A DNA stretch of 64,000 nucleotides from Burkholderiaceae bacterium (GCA_018780645.1 JADMJJ010000007.1:62001-126000); one strand, 5' to 3'; numbered from the stretch's first letter, positions 40,855 through 50,617 are shown. Notes: generated by a model from the sequence alone, not told the origin. Made by a program: numbers and translations.

Positions 40855-41982
40855 CTACTGCGCCGCCACCAGCAACTGCACAAACAGCTGGATGTGCATA
40901 TTGGTGTCGGGGTTCACCGAGGTGAACTCCAGGCCGGCGAAGAAGCCATCGGCGTCCTGGCCGACCTTGACCACCTTGGCATAGATGTCCGAGGCGCGGT
41001 AGTCGACCAGATGCAGGTCGAACTCGAGCTTGACGTCGGTGTGCACGTCCAGCCCATGGTCGAGCTCGACCAGCACGCCGTGGTAGCCGATGTCGCGGAT
41101 GCGGCCCTTGATCGCATAGGGCAGCACGATCTTGTTCTGGATCGCATGCAGCACGCAGGGTAACTTGACCTCGACGCGATGGCTGCGCCGGATTTCCTGG
41201 CGCGGCACGCGCAGGTCCAGCGACGGAATGGCCAGCAGCTCGCGCAGCCTCACCACCTGGGCCTTGCCCTTGACGAAGACCTCCATCGGCTCGCTGACCT
41301 CGATGTAGTCGGCGCAGCGCTGGCACGTGGTTTCGCTGATCAAGACCTGGCCGCGCAGGCTGAAGGCCTCGATGCGTGAGGCCAGATTGACCTCGTCGCC
41401 GATCACCGTGTATTCGGAATAGGCCGCCGAGCCGAACTTGCCGGCCATCACCGTGCCGGTGTTGATGCCTATGCCCATGTACAGCTCGGGCAGGCCCTCG
41501 GCGAGGTGCTCGTCGTTCAGCGCGTGCATGGCCACCTGCATCTCGATCGCGCAGGCCAGCGCGCGCTTCACGTCATCGGCATGCTCCAGCGGCGCACCGA
41601 ACAGCACCATGATGGAGTCGCCCATGAATTTGTCTATGGTGCCGTGGTGGCGGAACACGATCTCGCTCATGCGGCCCAGGCACCGATTGAGCATGCTGAT
41701 CACCACCCCGGCCGGCTGTGTGGCCGACATCGCCGTGAAGCCGCGCAGATCGGCCAGCACGATGGTCACCTCGCGGCGCACAAAGGAGAAGTCGCTGGCA
41801 TCCAGCGGCTGCAGTCCGCAGGCACGGGCCACCGCCGCCTCCATGTCCATGGCGGCGGCGTGATCCAGCGGCGCGCCGGTCTCGCGCGCGATGATGGCCT
41901 GCAAATGCCGTACCGCTTCCTTGGCTGGGTCGTCTTTCATCCGGGTCCGGGCGTGAGTGCCCGCTAATGGGGCAAGTGACAT
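40855..41982 (-). CDS. Class III adenylate/guanylate cyclase with C-terminal PilZ-like domain
   Basis: VTIVLADLRGFTAMS; GTIDKFMGDSIMVLFGAP; YTVIGDEVNLASRIEA; PilZ-like RRSHRVEVKLPC...GRIRDIGYHGVLVELD. Confidence 0.87.
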   Translation of the reverse strand: MSLAPLAGTHARTRMKDDPAKEAVRHLQAIIARETGAPLDHAAAMDMEAAVARACGLQPLDASDFSFVRREVTIVLADLRGFTAMSATQPAGVVISMLNRCLGRMSEIVFRHHGTIDKFMGDSIMVLFGAPLEHADDVKRALACAIEMQVAMHALNDEHLAEGLPELYMGIGINTGTVMAGKFGSAAYSEYTVIGDEVNLASRIEAFSLRGQVLISETTCQRCADYIEVSEPMEVFVKGKAQVVRLRELLAIPSLDLRVPRQEIRRSHRVEVKLPCVLHAIQNKIVLPYAIKGRIRDIGYHGVLVELDHGLDVHTDVKLEFDLHLVDYRASDIYAKVVKVGQDADGFFAGLEFTSVNPDTNMHIQLFVQLLVAAQ

Positions 41983-42038
41983 ATTGTGTCAGGCCTGTGT
42001 GACCGCGAGACTACCCATTCACCCGCAGTCGGTCTTCA

Positions 42039-43286
42039 TCAATGGGATAGAGCCTCGTCGAGCACCTCGACCCAGTGCATCACCGGCGTCGTCGTGCCGC
42101 TTTGCAGGTGCTGGATGCAGCCGATATTGGCCGAGACTATGGCCTGGGGGTTGCCGGGCGTCAGCTGAGCCAGCTTGCGGTCGCGCAGCTGATAGGCCAG
42201 CTCGGGCTGCAGCACCGAATAGGTGCCGGCCGAGCCGCAGCACAGATGGCTTTCGCTTGCGGCCAGACGTACATCGAAGCCCAGCGCCGTCAGGTGCGTC
42301 TCGACGCCGCCGCGCAGCTGCTGGCCGTGCTGCAAGGTGCAGGGCGGATGGAAGACCAGCTGCCGGCGCTTGATCTGCGTCAATTTGGGTTTCAACCGAG
42401 GGGCGATATCGGCCAGCAACTCGCTGAGGTCTCGGGTCAGCGCACTGATGCGCTGGGCCTTGTCCGCATAGGCGGGGTCATGGGCCAGCGATCGACCGTA
42501 GTCCTTGACGGTCACCCCGCAGCCGGAGGCATTCATCACGATGGCCTCGACCCGGCCCTGATCGGTCAGGCCCTGCACCAGCGGCCACCAGGCGTCGATA
42601 TTGCGGCGCATATCGGCCAGGCCGCCTTCGTGGTCATTCAGATGCGAGCGGATCGCGCCGCAGCAGCCGGCGCCGTCGGCCGCCAGGCTCTGGATGCCGG
42701 CGGCGTCGAGCACGCGGGCGGTGGCGCTGTTGATATTGGGCGCCATCGCCGGCTGCACGCAGCCCAGCAGCATCAGCACCTTGCGCTCGTGGCGGCGGCT
42801 GGGCCAGCGGTGCGCGGCGGAGGGGCTCTTGGCCGGCACCTTGTTCTTCAGGCTTTGCGGCAGCAGGGGCCGAAACAGCTGGCCCAGCTTCATCGCCGGG
42901 CCGAACAGCGGCGAGGTCAGCCCCTCCTTCAGCAGCCAGCGCTGGGCCTTCTCGGCCGCCGGCCGCTCGACCTTGTTCTCGACGATCTCGCGGCCGATGT
43001 CCAGCAGCTGGCCGTACTGCACACCCGAGGGACAGGTCGATTCACAGTTGCGGCAGGTCAGGCAGCGGTCCAGATGCTGCTGCGTGCTGCGGGTCACCTC
43101 GGCGCCTTCCAGCACCTGCTTCATCAGATAGATGCGGCCGCGCGGGCCGTCGAGCTCGTCGCCCAGCAGCTGGTAGGTCGGGCAGGTGGCGGTGCAGAAG
43201 CCGCAATGCACGCAGTTGCGCAGGATGGCCTCGGCGGCCTGGCCTTCGCGGGTGCCCTGGAACTCGGGCGAGAGAGTGGTTTGCAT
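42039..43286 (-). CDS. glcF: Glycolate oxidase iron-sulfur subunit
   Basis: CVHCGFCTATCPTY; CLTCRNCESTCPSGVQYG; CCG motifs (LCCGSAG). Confidence 0.94.
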   Translation of the reverse strand: MQTTLSPEFQGTREGQAAEAILRNCVHCGFCTATCPTYQLLGDELDGPRGRIYLMKQVLEGAEVTRSTQQHLDRCLTCRNCESTCPSGVQYGQLLDIGREIVENKVERPAAEKAQRWLLKEGLTSPLFGPAMKLGQLFRPLLPQSLKNKVPAKSPSAAHRWPSRRHERKVLMLLGCVQPAMAPNINSATARVLDAAGIQSLAADGAGCCGAIRSHLNDHEGGLADMRRNIDAWWPLVQGLTDQGRVEAIVMNASGCGVTVKDYGRSLAHDPAYADKAQRISALTRDLSELLADIAPRLKPKLTQIKRRQLVFHPPCTLQHGQQLRGGVETHLTALGFDVRLAASESHLCCGSAGTYSVLQPELAYQLRDRKLAQLTPGNPQAIVSANIGCIQHLQSGTTTPVMHWVEVLDEALSH

Positions 43287-43298
43287 GGGGTGCCAGGG

Positions 43299-44387
43299 TC
43301 AGAGAGACGTGTACAAACGGCCGGGGTTGAAGATGCCCGCCGGATCGAAGGCCGTCTTCAGGCTCTTGTGGATACGCAGCAGCGGCGGCGCCAGCGGGGT
43401 GAACACGCCGCCCGATTTGTCACGGGCGCGGAACAGCGTCGCGTGACCACCGGCGCGCAGAGCCGCCTCGCGCACCTGGGCGCCGGGCAGGGCGGTGGTC
43501 AGCCAGCGCTGCGCGCCGCCCCACTCGATCAGCTGCTCGCCGGGCAATGCCAGCGGCGGCGCGGTCTGCGGCAGGCTCAGCCGCCACAGCGCCGCGCCAC
43601 CCTCGACGGCCCGCTCGGCGCCGACGAAGAACTCGTCCTGCTGGTGGCGCAGGCCGCTCCAGAACTGCGCGGCCAGGCCGGTCTCGATCACTTCACCGCC
43701 CAGCGCCTTCTGTGCCGCGGCCACCGCCGCCTCGGCGCCGGCCAGGCGCAGCACCAGCGCACCATCCCACCAGGCGCTGGCATGCAGCGGCAGCGGCTTG
43801 CCGGCCCATTCGTTCAGCTGCACCAGGGCCTGGCCCTCGGCCATGTCGAAGCGCAGCGTGGCGGTGGCGGCCGGCCGCGGCAGCACCTTCAGCGACACCT
43901 CCAGGATCACGCCGAGAAAGCCCATGGACCCCGCCAGCAGCCGCGAGACGTCATAGCCGGCCACGTTCTTCATCACCTGGCCGCCAAAGCTCAGGACCTC
44001 GGCGCGGCCGTTCAGCAGGGTGGCCCCGAGCACGAAGTCGCGTACCGAGCCGACGCTGGCCCGCGCCGGGCCGGCCAGGCCCGCGCTGACCATGCCGCCC
44101 ACCGTTCCCCGGCCACCGAACAGCGGCGGCTCGAAGGCCAGGCACTGGTTCTTTTCGGCCAGCACGGCCTCCAGCTCGGCCAGCGGGGTGCCGGCACGCA
44201 CGGTGACGACCAGCTCACTCGGTTCGTAGCTGCTGATGCCGCTCAAGCCCGTCAGATCCAGCGGTTCGCCGCGCGGCAACTCGCCATAGAAATGCTTGCT
44301 GCCATGGCCGCGCAGGTTCAGCGGTGTGCCGCTGGCCAGGGCGGCCTTGACCTGGTCTATCAAGGCCTGTTGGGCTGTGTCAGTCAT
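43299..44387 (-). CDS. glcE: Glycolate oxidase FAD-binding subunit
   Basis: GSKHFYGELPRGEPLDLTGLSGISSYEPSELVVTVRAGTPLAELEAVLAEKNQCLAFEPP. Confidence 0.94.
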   Translation of the reverse strand: MTDTAQQALIDQVKAALASGTPLNLRGHGSKHFYGELPRGEPLDLTGLSGISSYEPSELVVTVRAGTPLAELEAVLAEKNQCLAFEPPLFGGRGTVGGMVSAGLAGPARASVGSVRDFVLGATLLNGRAEVLSFGGQVMKNVAGYDVSRLLAGSMGFLGVILEVSLKVLPRPAATATLRFDMAEGQALVQLNEWAGKPLPLHASAWWDGALVLRLAGAEAAVAAAQKALGGEVIETGLAAQFWSGLRHQQDEFFVGAERAVEGGAALWRLSLPQTAPPLALPGEQLIEWGGAQRWLTTALPGAQVREAALRAGGHATLFRARDKSGGVFTPLAPPLLRIHKSLKTAFDPAGIFNPGRLYTSL

Positions 44388-44390
44388 GGG

Positions 44391-45881
44391 TCAGAACCTC
44401 GGAATCTCGGCAAAGGCCAGCATGCCGCGCTTGACATGCATGCGGCCATATTCGGCGCAGCGCTGCAGGGTAGGTATTACCTTGCCGGGGTTGAGCAGGC
44501 CGGCGGGGTCGAAGGCGCTCTTCAGCGCCAGCATCTGCGTGCGCTCCTCGGGCGAGAACTGCACGCACATCGAGTTCAGCTTCTCGACGCCCACGCCATG
44601 CTCGCCGGTCACTGTGCCGCCCATGGCGACGCTGGTTTCCAGGATGTCGGCGCCGAACAGCTCGCAGCGGTGCAACTGGTCGGCATCGCTGGCGTCGAAC
44701 AAGATCAGCGGGTGCAGATTGCCGTCACCGGCATGGAACACATTGGCGCAGCGCAGCTGGTACTTCTTTTCCATCTCCTGGATCGCCAGCAGGATGTCGG
44801 CGACGCGCTTGCGCGGAATCGTCGAGTCCATGCACATGTAGTCGGGGCTGATGCGGCCGCTGGCCGGGAAGGCGTTCTTGCGCCCGCTCCAGAACTTCAG
44901 CCGCTGGGCCTCGTCGGCGCTGACCTCCATGCGCGTGGCGCCGCTGCCGGCCAGCACGGCCTGCATGCGGGCAATCTCCTCTTCCACCTCCTCTGGCGTG
45001 CCGTCGCTCTCGCACAGCAGAATGGCCTCGGCCGTCAGGTCGTAGCCGGCATGGACGAAGTCCTCGACGGCGGCGGTCATCGGCTTGTCCATCATCTCCA
45101 GACCTGCCGGGATGATGCCGGCGGCAATGATGGCGGCCACCGCGTCGCCCGCCCGGCGCACGTCATCGAAGCTGGCCATGATGCAGCGCGCGATCAAGGG
45201 CTTGGGTACCAGCCGCACCAGCACCTCGGTGATCACCGCCAGCATGCCCTCACTGCCGACCATCACGCTGAGCAGGTCCAGGCCCGGCACGTCCAGCGCC
45301 TCACCGCCGAATTCGATAGCCTCGCCCTCCATCGTGAAGCCGCGCACGCGCAGCACGTTGTGCAGCGTCAGGCCGTACTTCAGGCAGTGCACGCCGCCGG
45401 AGTTCTCTGCCACATTGCCGCCCAGGGTGCAGGCGATCTGGCTGCTGGGGTCGGGGGCGTAGTACAGGCCCATCGGCGCGGCCGCCTCGCTGAGCGCCAG
45501 ATTGCGCACGCCGCATTGCACGCTGGCCGTGCGGGCCAGGGGATCGATGCGCAGGATCTTGTTGAACTTGGCCAGCGACAGGGTCACGCCCAGCGCATGG
45601 GGCATGGCCCCGCCCGACAGGCCGGTGCCGGCGCCGCGCGCCACCACCGGCACCTGCAGCGCGTGGCAGGCCTTGAGCACCGCCGCGACCTGGGCCTCCG
45701 TTTCCGGCAGGGCCACCAGCAGCGGCTTTTGCCGGTAGGCGGTCAGGCCATCGCACTCGTAGGGCACGGTGTCTTCGATGCGCCAGAGCAGCGCATGGGC
45801 GGGCAGCAGCGGCGACAGCGCGGCGACGATCTCGGCCTGACGGGCGGCCGTACCTGAAGCGGTGGGGAGTGGAGCGTTCAT
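44391..45881 (-). CDS. glcD: Glycolate oxidase subunit GlcD (FAD-linked)
   Basis: VPVVARGAGTGLSGGAMPHALGVTLSLAKFNKIL; GEHGVGVEKL. Confidence 0.95.
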   Translation of the reverse strand: MNAPLPTASGTAARQAEIVAALSPLLPAHALLWRIEDTVPYECDGLTAYRQKPLLVALPETEAQVAAVLKACHALQVPVVARGAGTGLSGGAMPHALGVTLSLAKFNKILRIDPLARTASVQCGVRNLALSEAAAPMGLYYAPDPSSQIACTLGGNVAENSGGVHCLKYGLTLHNVLRVRGFTMEGEAIEFGGEALDVPGLDLLSVMVGSEGMLAVITEVLVRLVPKPLIARCIMASFDDVRRAGDAVAAIIAAGIIPAGLEMMDKPMTAAVEDFVHAGYDLTAEAILLCESDGTPEEVEEEIARMQAVLAGSGATRMEVSADEAQRLKFWSGRKNAFPASGRISPDYMCMDSTIPRKRVADILLAIQEMEKKYQLRCANVFHAGDGNLHPLILFDASDADQLHRCELFGADILETSVAMGGTVTGEHGVGVEKLNSMCVQFSPEERTQMLALKSAFDPAGLLNPGKVIPTLQRCAEYGRMHVKRGMLAFAEIPRF

Positions 45882-46426
45882 CGTGGCGTGCTCGTTGATT
45901 CGGTTGGGCCGTGACGGTCCCGCGTGCCGCCGGCATGGCGTTGCACCGGCCGGCCCGGCATCGGAGCGTCGCGCAGCGTCTGGGCGCGGCACTGCAGCTT
46001 GTTCAGCAGGGCGTCGAGCTGGGCCAGCTCGATGGCGTCCAGATCATCGACCAGCGCCTCATTGAAGGTGCCGGCCTCTGCCATCGCGCGGACATACAGG
46101 GTCTGGCCTTCGGCTGTGGCGCGCAGCAGGGCGCTGCGTCCGGCCGCCTGGCGCGACAGCAGGCCGCGCTCGACCAGTCGGCCGACGGCGCGCGACACGC
46201 GGGGCCGGTCCAGCCAGCACAGCTCGGCAATCCGCGATGGCGCTAGTTCGCCTTCCTGAACCACCAGCGCCAGCACATGCCATTCGCGGCGCGTGATGCC
46301 CAACTCACCCTCAAACAGCCGCACCAGGGGCAGGCTGCAGGTGCGCACCACGCGGGTCAGCCGGTACATCAGCAGGTCTTCCAGCTGCTGTGGGTGCTTC
46401 AGACCATGGTCGGAGGTGAGGCTCAC
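45878..46426 (-). CDS. MarR-family transcriptional regulator (GTG start at 46426 or ATG at 46369)
   Basis: LGITRREWHVLALVVQEGELAPSRIAELCWLDRPRVSRAVGRLVERGLLSRQAAGRSALLRATAEG; 4 bp overlap with glcD. Confidence 0.85.
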   Translation of the reverse strand: MSLTSDHGLKHPQQLEDLLMYRLTRVVRTCSLPLVRLFEGELGITRREWHVLALVVQEGELAPSRIAELCWLDRPRVSRAVGRLVERGLLSRQAAGRSALLRATAEGQTLYVRAMAEAGTFNEALVDDLDAIELAQLDALLNKLQCRAQTLRDAPMPGRPVQRHAGGTRDRHGPTESTSTPR

Positions 46427-46515
46427 GGGTTTGAGTGCTTGATTGTTTTCTGCAACTGACAGGGCCGATGTTAGATTGGTTTGGCCGTCCCACCACACAC
46501 AGCCAGGGTAGAACA

Positions 46516-47490
46516 ATGATGATGAAAAACCGTATGCGTTTGGCCTTGATCGCGGGGGCGCTGCTGACGGCCATGGCCGGTGCCGGCGCGCAGGCACTGG
46601 ATGGCGGCCTGCTGAAGATCGTCGTGCCCTATCCGCCCGGTGGATCCTCGGACCGCGCCGCCCGGCTGGTGGCCGAGGCGCTGCAGCCGCGCCTCGGGGT
46701 GACGGTGATTGTCGAGAACCGCGCCGGCGCCGGCGGTCGGCTGGCCGCCCAGCAGCTCCGGCGCGAAGGCGCCGAGGCGAATGTGCTGATGTTGGGCAAC
46801 CCGGCCATCATGGTGGTGGCGCCGCTGGTCTACAAGGACGCCGGCTATGACGCCGACAAGGACTTCGTGCCCGTTTCGCAGATCACCAGCTATGACTTCG
46901 GCCTGGCCGTGGCCAGCGCCGTGCCGGTGCGCGAGTTCAGGCATCTGGTCGCCTGGCTGACGGCCAACCCCGACAAGGCCAATCTGGGCGTGCCGGCCAC
47001 CGGCAGCCTGCCGCACTTCTTCGCGCTGATGGTGACCGAGAAGGTCGGCATGGCGCCGCTGGTCGTCGGCTACAAGGGCTCGGCGCCGCTGCTCAACGAC
47101 CTGATGGGCGGCCATATCCCGGTCGCCGTCGATACCTTGGACACCCTGGAGCCGCAACACGAGTCCGGCAAACTGCGCATCCTGGCCGTGTCCAGCGAAA
47201 AGCGCAGCCCCAGCCTGCCGAACGTGCCCACCTTCAAGGAGTCGGGCTTCGACCTCAGCGCCCGCGGCTGGAACGTGCTCTACGCCCCGGCTGCCATGCC
47301 GGCGGCCAAGGTCAAGCGCCTGGCCGCCGAGATCAAGACGGTGATGGCCGACCCGCAGCTGCGCGCGAAGTTCACGGCGGCCAAGATGGAGCCGGTGTCG
47401 TCGGGTGGCGAGCAGACCTCAGCCATGTTGAAGGCTTACAAGGCGCAGTGGGCCCCTGTCATCCGGAAATCCGGGTTCAACCCGGGCTAG
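46516..47490 (+). CDS. Bug-family (TctC-like) tripartite tricarboxylate transporter substrate-binding protein
   Basis: IVVPYPPGGSSDRAARLVAEALQPRLGVTVIVENRAGAGGRLAAQQL. Confidence 0.92.
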   Translation: MMMKNRMRLALIAGALLTAMAGAGAQALDGGLLKIVVPYPPGGSSDRAARLVAEALQPRLGVTVIVENRAGAGGRLAAQQLRREGAEANVLMLGNPAIMVVAPLVYKDAGYDADKDFVPVSQITSYDFGLAVASAVPVREFRHLVAWLTANPDKANLGVPATGSLPHFFALMVTEKVGMAPLVVGYKGSAPLLNDLMGGHIPVAVDTLDTLEPQHESGKLRILAVSSEKRSPSLPNVPTFKESGFDLSARGWNVLYAPAAMPAAKVKRLAAEIKTVMADPQLRAKFTAAKMEPVSSGGEQTSAMLKAYKAQWAPVIRKSGFNPG

Positions 47491-47492
47491 TC

Positions 47493-49055
47493 ATGGCTGC
47501 CGTCCGCAATGTGCTGTTCATCATGTGCGACCAGCTGCGCTGGGACCACCTGAGCTGCTACGGCCACCCCTATCTGCAAACGCCCAGTATCGACGCGCTG
47601 GCGAAACGCGGCGTGCGCTTCGAGCGGGCCTTCGTCAACTCGGGCGTCTGCGGGCCGTCGCGGATGAGCTACTACACCGGCCGCTACCCCAGCAGCCATG
47701 GCGCGACCTGGAACCGCGTGCCTCTGCCCATTGGCGAGGTGACGCTTGGCGAGTATCTGAAGGACGCCGGCAGGCGCCTGGTGCTGGCTGGCAAGTCCCA
47801 TGTGATGACCGACCATGCCGGGCTCAAGCGCCTGGATCTGGAGGGCGACTCGGCGCTCGGCGCCTTGCTGGCCCGTGGCCATTTCGAGGAGATCGATCGC
47901 TACGACGGCCATCACAAGCCAGGCAGGGAGAGTGGCTATCCGGCCTTCCTGCGCGCCCAGGGCTACGGCGGTGACGACCCCTGGACCGAGCATGTGATCG
48001 CCGCCATCGACGCCCAGGGCCAGGTCGTCAGCGGCTGGAATATGCGCAATGTTCACCTGCCCGCCAGAGTGGCCGAACCGCATTCCGAAACCGCCTACAT
48101 GACGGATCAGGCGCTGCGCTTCATGGCCGGCCAGGGCGAGCAACCCTGGGTGCTGCACCTCAGCTACGTCAAGCCGCACTGGCCTTATATGGCGCCAGCG
48201 CCCTACCACGCGCAGTACACGCCGGAGCAATGCCTGCCGGTGGTGCGCAACGAACAGGAGCGGGACTATGCCCACCCGGTCGTCGCCGCCTACCGCGAGC
48301 ACGAAGAGAGCCGGAGCTTCGCCCGCGACGACTGCGTGCGCACCGTGCGCCCGGCCTACCAGGGCCTGATCAAGCAGCTGGACGATCATCTCGGCCGGCT
48401 GTTCGACCACATGCAGGCGTCAGGGCTGATGGACAACACCCTGGTCGTCTTCACCGCCGACCACGGCGACTTCCTGGGCGACCACTGGCTCGGCGAGAAG
48501 GAGCTGTTCTACGACACCGTGCAGCGCGTGCCGCTGATCGTGATGGACCCCAGCGCCGCGGCCGATGCGACCCGCGGCACCGTCGAATCGCGCTTTGTCG
48601 AGAGCGTCGATGTCGTGCCGACGATTCTCGATTCGCTGGGCCTGGAGTTGCCGGCCCATCGGCTGGAAGGCCGCAGCCTGCTGGATCTGCTGCACGGCGG
48701 GCAGCCAGCGTGGCGCGACACGGTGTTCTCCGAGCTGGATTGGAGCTTCAAGATTGCCCGCCAGCGACTGGGTTACCAGGTGGACCAGTGCTACGCCTGG
48801 TCACTGCGCAACGAGCGCTGGCGCTATGTGTACTGGCTGGACGCGCCTGAGCAGTTGTATGACCTGGCGGCCGACCCGGACCAGTTCGTCGACCTCGGCC
48901 GCGAATCCAGCCATGCGGCCCAGCGCCAGGTCTTGCGCAATGAGTTGTTCGAATGGCTGGCGCGCCGCAAACGGCGCACGACGATGACGCAAGGGCAGGT
49001 TGAGGCGTCGACCGGGGCGCACAAGCGGGCGGGGGTCTTCTACGGGCAGTGGTGA
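47493..49055 (+). CDS. Sulfatase/phosphonate monoester hydrolase-family protein
   Basis: NVLFIMCDQLRWDHLSCYGHPYLQTPSIDALAKRG; GVCGPSRMSYYTGRYPSSHG (CxPxR); TADHGDFLGDHWL. Confidence 0.92.
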   Translation: MAAVRNVLFIMCDQLRWDHLSCYGHPYLQTPSIDALAKRGVRFERAFVNSGVCGPSRMSYYTGRYPSSHGATWNRVPLPIGEVTLGEYLKDAGRRLVLAGKSHVMTDHAGLKRLDLEGDSALGALLARGHFEEIDRYDGHHKPGRESGYPAFLRAQGYGGDDPWTEHVIAAIDAQGQVVSGWNMRNVHLPARVAEPHSETAYMTDQALRFMAGQGEQPWVLHLSYVKPHWPYMAPAPYHAQYTPEQCLPVVRNEQERDYAHPVVAAYREHEESRSFARDDCVRTVRPAYQGLIKQLDDHLGRLFDHMQASGLMDNTLVVFTADHGDFLGDHWLGEKELFYDTVQRVPLIVMDPSAAADATRGTVESRFVESVDVVPTILDSLGLELPAHRLEGRSLLDLLHGGQPAWRDTVFSELDWSFKIARQRLGYQVDQCYAWSLRNERWRYVYWLDAPEQLYDLAADPDQFVDLGRESSHAAQRQVLRNELFEWLARRKRRTTMTQGQVEASTGAHKRAGVFYGQW

Positions 49056-49094
49056 GTTTGCCGGGCAGGCTTTCACCGCAACCGCTGGGCCGCA

Positions 49095-49592
49095 TTACTT
49101 CCGCGTGTACATGCCATCGAAGGCAACGCTCCATTGGCCCTTGGCATCGGTGGACTCCCACAGCTGCCTCACGCTGCCGTTGGCATTGGGCGTCCAGGTG
49201 ATGCGGTGCCTGGTGACCTGGGCGTCCGTTGCGGTTGTCTGGCCTTCAAGCACCATGCTTCCGTTGCGGAGGCCGCCCTCCAGCAGCAGCAGAGTGCCGG
49301 AGGTATCGACCCAGGTCTGGTGCCAAACCTTTCGTCCGGCGTCATAGGTGTTCAGGCTCTCGCCGCTGTACCCGCGGCCCGTGTCGTATCGCTCATGGAG
49401 TACACAGCCGCCGTACTCGCTTGAGATGCGGTTGACTCCGGCCAGCTTGCCGTCGGGTGTGTGGACCTGCCATTCGCCAAGCCAGAAGTCGAACGCTCTG
49501 TGCGCCGATGATTCACAGGGAGATGCTGCCATTGCGCCTGCTGCCGAGAAGACGGTGAGCGCAAGGATAACGAAACACTTCCGCATGTTCAT
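49095..49592 (-). CDS. Secreted DUF1579-like hypothetical protein
   Basis: Signal peptide; HRAFDFWLGEWQVHTPDGKLAGVNRISSEYGGCVLHERY. Confidence 0.75.
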   Translation of the reverse strand: MNMRKCFVILALTVFSAAGAMAASPCESSAHRAFDFWLGEWQVHTPDGKLAGVNRISSEYGGCVLHERYDTGRGYSGESLNTYDAGRKVWHQTWVDTSGTLLLLEGGLRNGSMVLEGQTTATDAQVTRHRITWTPNANGSVRQLWESTDAKGQWSVAFDGMYTRK

Positions 49593-49734
49593 GGTGACAC
49601 CGAGTTCGCCTGATGCCTCCGTGCCTCCACGGCAATCGGAAAGTTCGCCGTTTGAGATGCGCGGTGCCTGAGGGCGATGGCCCGCGGCCCGATCCGCCCG
49701 CTGCCGGGGTGCTGCGCTGCTGCTTCAGTCAGCC

Positions 49735-50127
49735 TCATTGCTTCACCTTCCCGCGCTTGCTTTCAGCCTTCGCTGCATCCTGCTTCACACGCAGCGCGGT
49801 GATACGAGAAATGAGACCGTATGGCATCGGCTTGTCGAATGGGAAGCGAAGGTTTCCCTTCTCTCCCGCGTAGGGCGCGATGGCCTTCTGGATGCGTGCA
49901 TCTCCCGTGATGGGCGGATAGACACCGATGTGGTTCTTGAACGCCGCGAAGTAGACAAGAACTCCGTTCTGCTTGACCGCAGGCATTCTGTAGCTGATGA
50001 CCTCCTGGGCTCCAGGTGCGGCTTCGAGAACCGCTTGACGTACTCGCTGAAGGATGGCTTGTACTTCCGGCGCGAAGCCCTGGATGTACTCGTCAACACT
50101 CACGGGCGCAGCTCGAATTGATTCCAT
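49735..50127 (-). CDS. DUF1801 family protein (YdhG-like)
   Basis: VDEYIQGFAPEVQAILQRVRQAVLEAAPGAQEVISYRMPAVKQNGVLVYFAAFKNHIGVYP. Confidence 0.88.
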   Translation of the reverse strand: MESIRAAPVSVDEYIQGFAPEVQAILQRVRQAVLEAAPGAQEVISYRMPAVKQNGVLVYFAAFKNHIGVYPPITGDARIQKAIAPYAGEKGNLRFPFDKPMPYGLISRITALRVKQDAAKAESKRGKVKQ

Positions 50128-50167
50128 GGCATCAGGTCCTTAGCGATGTGGGACACACGCAGGCGAC

Positions 50168-50572
50168 TCATTGTTGCGGCTTAGCCGTGTCAATCATCGC
50201 AGGGAAATCGCACATCGGATGCCCGCCACGAATCGCGATGTCTTGAGGTGGCAGTTCATGCAGTTGGATCAGACTGCAATTTCGTGGAATACCAAGCGCT
50301 TCGAGGTTGTCAACAACTGCCTTGTAGAAGTGGCGCTTGGCCTCGACCGTTCGACTGGCGTGACCAACAACGGTGATGTTGGTATAGCGCTCCGGATCGT
50401 CCCGATCCGGCGGGCACATGAATCGATGTGAAGGATGGACCATGAGAATGATGTTGGTGTCGGTCGGTCCGACGCCAAACCCTGTCACGAGTGCGGCTTG
50501 CACCGCGTGCATGATCGCGACCTCCTCTGCCTGGGAGTAGGTCTTCCGGACATGGATGTAAACATTTGGCAC
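50168..50572 (-). CDS. Tautomerase-family protein
   Basis: MPNVYIHVRKTYSQAEEVAIMHAVQAAL...KRHFYKAVVDNLEALGIPRN. Confidence 0.8.
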   Translation of the reverse strand: MPNVYIHVRKTYSQAEEVAIMHAVQAALVTGFGVGPTDTNIILMVHPSHRFMCPPDRDDPERYTNITVVGHASRTVEAKRHFYKAVVDNLEALGIPRNCSLIQLHELPPQDIAIRGGHPMCDFPAMIDTAKPQQ

Positions 50573-50617
50573 AACTTCACCTCTGTGCAGAAGGGCTGTT
50601 CCGAAGGAACCAGGCTC

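Noticed and set aside
42075-45857. 1260 aa + strand ORF opposite glcF-glcE-glcD
   Set aside because: Antisense shadow ORF in very GC-rich DNA; His/Gln/Gly/Ala-rich translation without domains, while the opposite strand encodes three clear glc proteins.
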